64,000 bases of DNA from Pristionchus mayeri. Its lineage: Eukaryota; Nematoda; Chromadorea; Rhabditida; Neodiplogasteridae. Below are positions 11,938 through 21,063 of the stretch, in pieces. Under the pieces are notes generated by a model, which made no database searches, was not told the DNA's origin, and saw only the letters and a list, made by a program, of their open reading frames with translations. The stretch is from positions 6,386,001 to 6,450,000 of the forward strand of contig BTRK01000001.1 in NCBI GenBank assembly GCA_036245805.1, read 5' to 3'. Within the stretch, counting starts at the first letter, position 1, and every line of letters begins with the position of its first letter. The translations under genes and the position numbers were made by a program.

Positions 11938-13784
11938 AGGTGTAAGGTATTTCGAATGATGCTCTTTCAAATTGCGTCGTCAGAATTTTGATAACTATCG
12001 TCATCTTCGAGATTCGGAAGGTCAAACTTGGGACACTCACTTTTCATGGGTCAAATCGAGCCCACTTAAATGATCATAACTTCGTTTAAAGTGACGATAG
12101 AATTTCGTTCTTTGTTTAGAAAGAAAGCTGAAAACATTTTTTACAACTTTTATGTTGAGCATTTCATTCCCTGTGTACGTCCCCGTGCAGAGTGGTCGGG
12201 TCGATCAAAAATGACCGAATTTTGGAAATCGGAAAAACTCGGCCCAGTGAATATGCGCGATTTATAAACACTATGTGTGACTAACTTGACGCCAAAAATT
12301 AGCCAAATTAAATTATGTAAACAAAAACGGCGTAACTTTTCGTCAGGCGGCTTCTGAGTGAGTATCAGAACCAAACAACCCCGTAGCTCCAACTGACATA
12401 AATTTGACTCAAATCGGACCAAGATGATCCAAAACAACTTTTAGAATCGTTTCCGGGCTCATTACAGTACTCCCACTGAGAAAAAATTACGACAGGACCA
12501 GAAAATTGAAAATCAATTTTCAGTCCTATCCCGACCTGAGCGATGGGCCCATATGCACTAAATCACTTTCAAATAATGTAGAAATGTGCCTCTACACTAA
12601 TCAAAGAAGATGTGCACCTATAAATGCGAAATGTCATCTGAGTGAGGACGTGAAAAGCGCGAAAGTGTACTTTAGGTCAACATTGTCTTAGCGGTCCCGC
12701 TCATAGCAAGAAATGTAGAGCACGATGAGCTAAACATTTCATCTGTTGAAAGTGTGTCTCTATCTATTCGTTGACGCGCACTACGGACCCTGGAAGTAGG
12801 CAAAAAACGACTGGAAACGTGCCCGGGAGAGCGCTAAATAGAGGGGAGGGAGAGGGAGGTCAGGCGGCGAGAGCGCCAGACGGTTAGAGTGCGCGCTCTC
12901 GGGGGATTCTAGACCAAATCAGGTCAAATTCTAGGCTCTGTAACTCACTTCAACGAAGAGATAGAGACTCACTTTCAACAGATGAAATGTTTAGCTCATC
13001 GTGCTCTACATTTCTTGCTATGAGCGGGACCGCTAAGACAATGTTGACCTAAAGTACACTTTCGCGCTTTTCACGTCCTCACTCTGATGACATTTCACAT
13101 TTATAGGTGCACATCTTCTTTGATTAGTGTAGAGACATATTTCTAGATTATTTGAACGTGATTTAGTGCATATGGGCCCATCGCTCAGGTCGGGATAGGA
13201 CTGAAAATTGATTTTCAATTTTCTGGTCCTGTCGTAATTTTTTCTCAGTGGGAGTACTGTAATGGGTCCGGAAACGATTCTAAATGTTGTTTTGGATCAT
13301 TTTGGTCCGATTTGAGTCTAATTTATGTCAGTTGGAGCTACGGGGCTGTTTGGTTCTGATACTCACTCAGAAGCCGCCTGACGAAAAGTTACGCCGTTTT
13401 TGTTTACATATTTTAATTTGGCTAATTTTTGGCGTCAAGTTAGTCACACATAGTCTCTATCAATCGCGCATATTCATTGGGCCGAGTTTTTCCGATTTCC
13501 AAAATTCGGTCATTTTTGGTCGACCCGACCACCCTGCACTGGGACGTACACAAGGAATGAGGTACTCAACATAAAAGTTGTAAAGAATGTTTTCAGCTTT
13601 CTTTCTAAACAAAGAACGAAATTCGATCGTCATTTTAAACGAAGTTATGATCATTTAAGTGGGCTCGATTTGACCCATGAAAAGTGAGTGTCCCAAGTTT
13701 GACCTTCCGAATCTCGAAGATGACGATAGTTATCAAAATTCTGACGACGCAATTTGAAAGAGCATCATTCGAAATACCTTACAC
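11938..13784. mobile_element. Foldback element in intron of copy 1
   Basis: Arms of about 880 bp around an axis near 12862; each terminus is GGTGTAAGGTATTTCG or its complement. The centre (12780-12910) is GC- and GA-rich and unpaired. Long mirror-image open frames in both arms are shadows of the inverted structure. It lies between the exons ending at 11828 and starting at 13945, in an interval that is only about 260 bp in copy 3. Confidence 0.8.
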
Positions 13785-14311
13785 CACACTTTCATCAATA
13801 TTCGATGATTTTGTGTTTTCCGCCGCGGAGAAGGTGATTCTCTCGTAATGTCTCTCATATATTGATCATTGTGAGATATTTGAGGTTAAACGTATTGGTT
13901 AACCATACACGTAATTTCATGTGGCTAAATACGTATTCTTTCAGCCCAACGTAGCAAGGGAAAAGGTGCTCCGTTCAGCTTCAATGATGCTGTTCCTTTC
14001 GAGAAGAGTCAAATTGAAGAAGATCAGGAGTCGGTTCAAGAAGATCAGGGAATACAAACTATCAAAGAGGTCCTGTTGTTATCAGGTTGGCCGGAAAGTC
14101 TTTGTATATGAATTTGTTTTAACGCTGCTCGTCCCTAATGCACTTTGGATTTCCCTCTTTCCTAGTGAATAACAAACAGTGAGGGGCCGTTATAGTAAGC
14201 AACTCCCCATTCCCTTCCCTTCAGTCAGGCTCTAGTAGAGCATGGATGTATTTTACTGGAGCCACCCACTTCCGACATGTTCTGCTATACCTCACTATAT
14301 CCTACACCACG

Positions 14312-15150
14312 ATGAAGGATTCCGAGACCCTACTGAAGAATATTTATAACACACATACCGCCTCTACAACACCTTCAGTAATTGGATCTATCGCTTCGAA
14401 GAATACGACTTTTCCCTCAATGAATGGGATCGATCTGGGAGACCGTGTTCGTTGCATTTTGAGACTTTGAAGAAAGCTGTTGAAAGGGACACTCTTCAAA
14501 GTGCCCGTGAAATTTCTATTGCACTTAGAGTCCACCATAGCACTGCCAGAGAAGGCTTGAGATCTCTTGAAATTAGGAAATTTATCGGTCGATTCATACC
14601 CCATGATCTGATCCAAGCCAACCGAGACCGTCGAGTCGATGATTCCATTACTCATCTCATTCTCCAAGGTGGGTATCGATGGCTGGAACGGCTCATAACG
14701 GGGAATGAGAAGTAGACCCTCTGTGATAACAACCACAGCAGACCCCAGTTGGATGGAGAAGGAGGGACCCCACTGGGTGTCCCCAAACTTGACCTGCACC
14801 ACAAGAAAAAACAAGCTGGAAATGTGGTGGGGAGCGGATGGAGTGAACCAATCGGAGCTACTCCCTGAGGGCATGGCAATTACCGGGACCAAGTACGTCA
14901 CATATCTACATAATTTGAAGTTGGAAGTCTATCGTTCAAGGCTGAAGGACAAGAAAGTGTAAAACAAGCAAAATGACCCCCGTCCCCAGGACTCCAATCA
15001 AGTCAAGCATGAACTGGCTGAATATGGACGGATGGTTCTCCCTTACCCCCCGTATTCTCCTGACTTGGCCCCTTCCGATTAGTGGCTTTTCGCAGAGCTG
15101 ACCCATGCTGTTCGAGGTAGGCCTTTAATTCACGTCAAAGTCTCGAGGTT
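14312..15150 (+). pseudogene. Mariner transposase, multiply disrupted
   Basis: Fragments in shifting frames match mariner transposase. A helix-turn-helix-like part, HFETLKKAVERDTLQSAREI, lies near 14456. The first catalytic block is ITGNEK followed by a stop at about 14690-14715, where the family has TGDEKW. The final block YSPDLAPSD with the third catalytic Asp lies near 15052-15080, followed by a stop. The first catalytic Asp is Asn, the Trp codon has become TAG, and at least two frame changes occur. Long dead. Confidence 0.85.
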
Positions 15151-15266
15151 GAACTCAAACAATACTTTCATTCGCACCCAGAGAGGTTCTAAAGGGACGG
15201 GATCCATGCATTGCAGGTACGTTGGTCACATATTGTCAATAATTATGACAAGTATAATTGCACATA

Positions 15267-16563
15267 TGACGCCGTACTTGTAAGACTCGGACAAACATTG
15301 GAACAGCGATTTTTCGAAAACATGGAATTCGGGGTTGTTTTGGATTCTGATGACGATGATCAGCCTTATTTTGCATATTTGGTCATATTTGGTGAGCTAT
15401 GGAGCGTCCTAAAATCACGTATTTTACTGTTTTTATCATCACAATTCATAGGCATGCTATAAAGACGAAAATTGTTTTCCTGGGGTAGTTTTTCATTCTC
15501 TACATGATACGATATATGCGAACTTCGCATCGCAATGTCTTCATTGGTTTCCTGAACACGTCTATAGGTTAAACTCAAAAAAGCATTAAGCCATTTTACA
15601 GGGATGTTTGTAGTACTGTGCAAAGACCATAAAACAATTTTGGTGCAAATCGGGAATGGGACTTTTGATCATTTTTGATTCAACATGGCCGGTTCGAATC
15701 CATCCGGCGTCCCAATATTTTTGTCATTTTAGATCACCTAAATTTTCAATGTGTATACGATAGGTATAAAAAATAAGGTGCAAACAAAATAGTCTAAAGA
15801 ACACATATGACTTGACGATCGAACAGTTAAATTGTAAACATCCATCTTGAAAATGAGATAAAGACCTGAGCTTTCAAGATGAGTTGATGCCTGTCAGCAT
15901 CTCATTTTTACATATATCCTCTACAAATTGAAAATTTAGGTGATCTAAAATGGCAAAAATCTTGGGACGCCGGATGGATTCGAACCGGCCATGTTGAATC
16001 AAAAATTATCGCTAGCCCAACGATTAACCATTGAGCTATACAGGCATGTGAATGAGGCCGTGGAATGTAGCACAGGTTGTTTCTCTCGACCGCGCATAGT
16101 TCAAGAGGAATGAGATTGAAATATTGAAACAACAATTTCTCAAAAGTCCCATTCCCGATTTGCACCAAAATTGTTTTATGCCTTTGCACAGTACTACAAA
16201 CATCCCTGTAAAATGGCTTAATGCTTTTTTGACTTTAACCCATAGACATGTTCAGGAAACCAATGAAGACATTGCGATGCGAAGTTCGCATATATCGTAT
16301 CATGTAGAGAATGAAAAACCACCCCAGGAAAACAATTTCCCTCTTTATTGCATGTCTCTGAATTGTGATAGATGTCAAAAACAGGAAAATACGTGACTTT
16401 AGAAAATACGTGACTCTCCATAGCTCACGAAATAGGACCAAATATGCAAAATGAGACTGATCCTCGTCATCAGCATCCAAAACAACCCCAAATTCCATGT
16501 TTTCGAAAAATCGCTGTTCCAGCCCCTTCAATGAATTGTCTGGTTCTTAGAGATACGGCGTCA
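15267..16563. mobile_element. Foldback element with tRNA-derived segment
   Basis: Arms around an axis near 15910; termini TGACGCCGTA and complement, flanked by TA on both sides (15265-15266, 16564-16565). The right arm contains a full tRNA-like block on the minus strand. The left arm retains only its 3' half with the GGTTCGAATCC box near 15695. Inserted into the mariner. The TA duplication suggests mobilisation by a Tc1/mariner-type transposase. Confidence 0.75.
15963..16045 (-). other. tRNA-like sequence (SINE-type, degenerate)
   Basis: On the minus strand an A-box-like TAGCTCAATGGTTA is followed about 44 bp later by a perfect B box GGTTCGAATCC. A D-stem GCTC/GGGC is possible. The acceptor stem does not pair, the T-stem pairs poorly and no proper anticodon arm can be drawn, so this is not a working tRNA gene. 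Best read as a tRNA-derived SINE or pseudo-tRNA captured in the foldback element; the B-box half is repeated in the opposite arm. Confidence 0.6.
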
Positions 16564-16565
16564 TA

Positions 16566-17438
16566 TCACGCCTCCCACGAGAGATTCGAGCTGAAACACG
16601 GAATGGAAGGAAAATCTTGAAATTGGTTCTGACTAGTTTTGGGCACGTTGGGGTATTCCTAGTAGTCCCCCAAAGTCTTATTTTGCATACTTCATTTTCA
16701 CGCACCCAGCATCAGGTCGGAGATCGGCAGCTCCTCCTTTCACGGCGAATATCTCATTTCTCGTGTAAGATAATCGAAGCGCATCAAGAGCTTTAGAATG
16801 AATGGCTTGCGCCGGAAATACGATCTCATTGGTGAGACTTGTGCCGATTTTAGATTTCCTTATCATTTGAACTTTATTTTCAACAGAAATAAATAGTGAA
16901 AACGATCATTCTTGATCGCTCTCTCCGATGAGAGCGGTGTGAGGGTTAATTATTCTGTTGAAAATGAAGTTCAAATGATAAGGAAATCTAAAATCGGCAC
17001 AAGTCTCACCGATGAGATCGTATTTTCGGAGCAAGCCATTCATTCTAAAGCTCTTAATGCGCTGCATGTACTGTGATATTTTGAGCTGCTCCTTTGCATA
17101 CATTTTCGAGAAAATCTGTCGCGAATGTAGCATGGTTGAAATTTACTTTTAGGGGAAACGGTTTGGATGGGTCGATAGAGCTCGAAAAAATAGTGGGGGT
17201 CACTCAGAGTGAAAAGTTCGATTATCTTACACGAGAAAAGAGATATTCGCCGTGAAAGGAGGAGGTGCCGATCTCTGACCTCGTGCTGGGTGCTTGAAAA
17301 TGAAGTATGCAGAATAAGACTTTGGGGGACTGTTAGGCATGCCTCAAGGTGCCCAAAACTAGTCAGAACCAATTTCAAGATTTTCCTTCCATTGCCAATA
17401 ATTGCGATTCTAGTTCGATTCTCTCGTGAAAGGCGTGA
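16566..17438. mobile_element. Foldback MITE family B, copy 1
   Basis: Termini TCACGCCTCCCACGAGAG and complement, flanked by TA (16564-16565 and 17439-17440); the left TA is shared with the preceding foldback. Arms of about 250 bp include TCGGAGATCGGCAGCTCCTC. The centre has a second hairpin built on GAACGATCATTCTT-like sequence. A second family member lies at 62450-63152 with the same termini and core. Non-coding. Confidence 0.82.
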
Positions 17439-17574
17439 TATGCTTTTCACTTCCCCAAGAAATAAAGTTTTGAAAAACACACAAAGACTTTCCGGCCAAC
17501 CTAATAGTATTAAATGGATAATTTGTTTCATCTATGCTTGTTGAAAACCGTTCGGTCCATAGATGTGCAGGGAT

Positions 17575-18236
17575 CGAGGCGGGGGGGGGGGGGGGGGTAC
17601 CCAACATGATGGGTACCCCCCTCGACGTATAGGGTGTCATGGTCAAAACTCGATCGGTAGGTCAAGACTAAGTACCGTAACCAATCGATAGTACAGTACA
17701 CTCTGATACCGTATATGGATACCGTAACCCGCGAATATCGCAAACTAACTTTATTTTTAAAAAGTCCTGTCACCGTGCCCAATCGATTGTGCAGTACCCA
17801 ACTAACTACCGTAACCCAGTTCCATGGGTCAGATCCAGTTCCTTTGGTCAAACATTTTTCTACAAATCCTAAGTCGATTATACAATTATTCTACAGTAAC
17901 GAGAGATACTGTAGGATAATAAAAAATAATTTTACTATTGATTTTAAAATTTTAGAAAATGTTTGAGCCAAGGAACTGGATCTGACCCATAGAACTGGTT
18001 ACGGTAGTGACGTGGGTACTGTACCATCGATTGGGCACGGTGCCAGGACTTTTAAAAAAAGAAGTTAGTTTGCGATATTCGCGGGTTACGGTATCCATAT
18101 ACGGTATGAGGGTGTACTGTACTTTCGATTGATTATGGTACTTCGTCTTGACCTACCGATCGATTTTTGACCATGACCCCCTATACGTTGAGGGGGGTAC
18201 CCAAGATGTTGGGTACCTCCCGATCGAGGCGTGCAC
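17575..18236. mobile_element. Foldback element with TACCGTAA motifs
   Basis: Near-perfect inverted arms of about 300 bp begin GATCGAGGCGGGGGG (with a G17 run) and GGGTACCCAACATGATGGGT. Arms contain repeated TACCGTAACC/GGTTACGGTA blocks and a CCGTATATGGATACCG palindrome. The centre near 17900 is AT-rich and unpaired. It lies in the same intron of copy 1 as the mariner. Confidence 0.78.
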
Positions 18237-20298
18237 ACCTACCGTTCGGTCAGCTCTGCTGGGAAAGTCACATCCAAATTCGTCTTAGAATGCATTTTTT
18301 TCAGAGTGAGCAGTTTTTTTTAACTCGTTGAAAATTGTATTTTATTTAACGGATGCACGTCACTAACTTTGTGAATATACTGATGATATTGTAGGGTGTT
18401 AAGAAGCTCCCTGTGAAGTCTGACTGCTTCCGTGCTACTGCATATGTCAATGCGTATCTAAGCGTCTGCGAATACTTTCGAACTGTAAACAGCTTGTCTA
18501 GATCTGCGATTGCTAACTGTTCTCGATATGGTGAGCGCTGTTGCATTACTTGGTATCAAAATTCATAATATTTGTTGGATGAATATAATTATAGAAATAT
18601 TACAAATTGTAGAGCGTCTCTTCTCCAATTTGAATAATGACGTGAAACATCTCATAGTTGACACGTCAAATCAACTTGGTGCCGGTAAATTTAATTATTT
18701 CCTTTAAAATAATTAAGATTTTGCCAACGACATGGCAGTAAATAGGTCACTGATACCCACAGGGCAAAGTGACTCGATGCTGGCTCACCCCACCTTACGT
18801 GGAATTACTTATCAACACTTTTTGCAGTATCTCTTCTGCTCCATATGTGAGAGATTTATGTTCACTGCTATGGATACGTTCATGCACATGGCCAGTCCCA
18901 AGCACACCGAAAAGGTTTCTTTTGCATGCTATATAATATTTTTATCGATGAGATTGTTTAAATTTAGTTGCGAAGTTTTTGAAAGAGCCCAATAGATTTC
19001 TTAATTATTTCTCAGACGAACAAGACATCAGAAACTCTCGCGAAGGCGTACGATCTTATGTCATTGATGGTCCAAACATTGAATGTACAGAAGTCAGTCT
19101 TTGTTCTTTCTATCTATTCTTGACCGCCCAACTCAAAAAAATAGGTCAATGCATATTTTTCAGGATGCTTCAAGTTCAATCGTCTAAAGCGAACGACCAT
19201 CGAAAGAAGTAAGTTTCTCTCAATTGGTGTGTGTGCTACCTTTCTTTGGACCACTTTTGTACCTTTTTATGTTGTACTTGATTTTAACAGTATCGTTAAC
19301 TGACTGAGGAACTGAATGCTATATCTTTCCAGATACGCTCTGGAAGATCAGAAGAAGTATCGTTCTATGGGAGACGAGTTAGATGAAGTGAAGAGAGATC
19401 GATCACAAGTGAAGCGATGCTACAAAAATAAGGAGAGCCATGAAGTGACGGATATTTGGATGAAACAGCTGTATAAAGACAATGAACTGTTGATGGAACT
19501 ACTGAGCGATAAGATTAGAGATGCGAAGGTTGCAAAGGTCCGGGTTATTAAATTATTTATAAGCATAATACATTTGAACATCTTACAAGAGTTCATAGGA
19601 GAAAGAAAAAATTAAAACTATGAAAAGAGTGATTAGAATAAATCAAGCATTTATAGAATGCTTCCTTCGATGAGTTTTAATTTTTCAGACTCGTTGTACC
19701 TCATGCGATCTCATGTTCGAAAAAGTCGCCGAGTACTACACGCATCTCTTCACCTTCTACCACCTGCACCATGTAAGTTATGAATCCTCTAGATAACACT
19801 ATATTTTCCCAGATGATCATGATTTGTTTGCCAAAAACATTGCAATTATAATTTTCTTATTGATGTCCCTCACAGTTCCGGTTAAGCTCAAAATTACAGA
19901 GCTTTTCTCAATATTTCTTTGCGATAAATTACACATTTTAAAAATTTTCCAGATGACAAAACCATTTGACATCATCACTCTCGTAGTCAACATTCAGAAC
20001 TACAAAAAATCTCGTTCGCAAGTTTGGTCGTCGTGGTCTGAGCTACCTTATCAATCTCCCGGTATTGAAATCTTGTTGTCCTTATTTATGAACCACGAAA
20101 ATTCATTTTCAGAAGCTGCTGTAGAGAAGGACGAGCAGCAACAGCAGGAGTTTCTCGATCAGCCACCCATTCAGGAGTCCGAAGATTGGTATGCAATAGC
20201 CATCGTCGAGGCTTATGAACTCAGATAGCAAAAATACATGCTAATATCATTTCTTATAAAGAAGCAAAATCTATCATTACCCACTTTTTTTTCCAAAA

Positions 20299-20533
20299 CT
20301 TGTCTAGGCAGCCACGACCCGAAATTCCCTCTCAGCCTACTGGTAGAAACATTCTACGATCGTTATTTAAAACTTTGATTTTCATCCATTTTTCAGCACC
20401 TGTTGCGCAGAAATTTGAGAACCCGGAGTCCAAAGTTCCGAATGAGCCTCCTAAAGAGGAGACCGAAGGTTGGCGTCCAATTGTAATTATTGAGAGGACT
20501 GAAAAATATTCCGATATCAAAAGTAATACATAG
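20299..20533 (+). other. Possible duplicated terminal exon of copy 1
   Basis: After a TTTTTCAG at 20390-20397 the frame reads APVAQKFENPESKVPNEPPK and then EETEGWRPIVIIE, resembling the last exon of copy 1 (EAAVEKDEQQ...ESEDWYAIAIVEA). It may be an alternative last exon or a relic of a partial duplication. A similar acidic tail follows copy 2 at 24161-24248. Confidence 0.45.
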
Positions 20534-20589
20534 TCAATTTACTCAATACATAGTAGTAATACATAGTCAATTTAATTTACTCTGTTCAG

Positions 20590-21060
20590 ATGTTCAGACA
20601 TCACTGCAGAGAAGGAGGAGCAGTCTGCTGATGGAGGGAATAATGGAGAAACTTCCGGATGAAAGGTTACGATTTCTTCACGTTAACTGTAAATGTAGAA
20701 AAAGTAACTCTTCAGCATATCATGACGAACACTTTTATCTTTCTTTATCTGATTTATATTGTTTATTATTTATTGATACTTCTTTCGCTAGGTTGCTCTA
20801 CTTTGGTCTCTCATCAATCGAATTAGGTTTTCTTAGATGTGCTTGTTTACCTATCAAATTATTAGGTCTATCATGTATTCACCACTGATTTATCTTTCGA
20901 GTATAATTCTTCTTATTCAGTAGATGTTGAGTTGCTACATTTTTGTCCGATGTTGCGTAAAGAGTAGTGGATTTGAATGTCCGTTTTTTTTGTAAAGCGT
21001 TCTTGAGTCGCTTTGATATCTGAGAGGATATTATGTGGTTGCTTAAATTAATCCCCTCTC
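20590..21060. repeat. Duplicated intergenic block (with 24250-24695)
   Basis: The sequence from about 20600 to the ATG of copy 2 is repeated at 24250-24695 before copy 3, including CTTTTATCTTTCTTTATCT and TGAATTAGGTTTTCTTAGAT-like stretches and the palindromic upstream element. It shows that copies 2 and 3 arose by tandem duplication of a unit holding gene plus 5' flank. Confidence 0.8.
20994..21018 (+). promoter_or_regulatory. Conserved palindromic upstream element, copy 2
   Basis: AAAGCG-N9-CGCTTTGATA, 45 bp before the ATG at 21064. The half-sites are exact inverted complements followed by GATA. The same element precedes copies 3, 5, 6, 7, 8 and 9. Confidence 0.7.
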
Positions 21061-21063
21061 AGA

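Larger units (their letters stand above)
14082..17504 (+). mobile_element. Mariner element containing two nested elements
   Basis: Left end TCAGGTTGGCCGGAAAGTC at 14082 and right end the complement of TTAGGTTGGCCGGAAAGTC at 17504, each flanked by TA (14080-14081, 17505-17506). Subtracting the two nested inverted-repeat elements (15267-16563 and 16566-17438) leaves about 1.25 kb, the usual length of a full mariner. It carries a decayed transposase on the plus strand. It sits in an intron of gene copy 1, about 30 bp after the broken donor. Confidence 0.88.
11639..20228 (+). pseudogene. GYF/double U1-type zinc-finger family, copy 1 (decayed)
   Basis: Family member whose first exon is not visible. 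Exons by paralogue alignment: 11639-11711, 11774-11828, 13945-14048 (GYF-like: GPYNERQLLEMCMQ ... GAPFSF), 18395-18530, 18613-18684, 18828-18914 (finger 1, CSICERFMFT...H-x5-H), 19016-19092, 19164-19208, 19333-19528, 19689-19772 (finger 2, CTSCDLMFEK...H-x5-H), 19953-20061, 20113-20228 with stop. Both fingers keep C-x2-C-x12-H-x5-H. The PELRP motif is missing, and the GYF-like part lacks the Trp. Lesions: the donor after 14048 is GG instead of GT; exon 18613-18684 is 72 bp where paralogues have 80, which puts finger 1 out of frame by one base; introns hold a 1.8-kb foldback and a 3.4-kb nested mariner. Probably RNA-binding by family inference; likely non-functional. Confidence 0.7.

Noticed and set aside
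15963..16045. A functional tRNA gene
   Set aside because: Box-like motifs are present, but the acceptor stem does not pair and the anticodon arm is disrupted, so only a tRNA-derived relic is supported.
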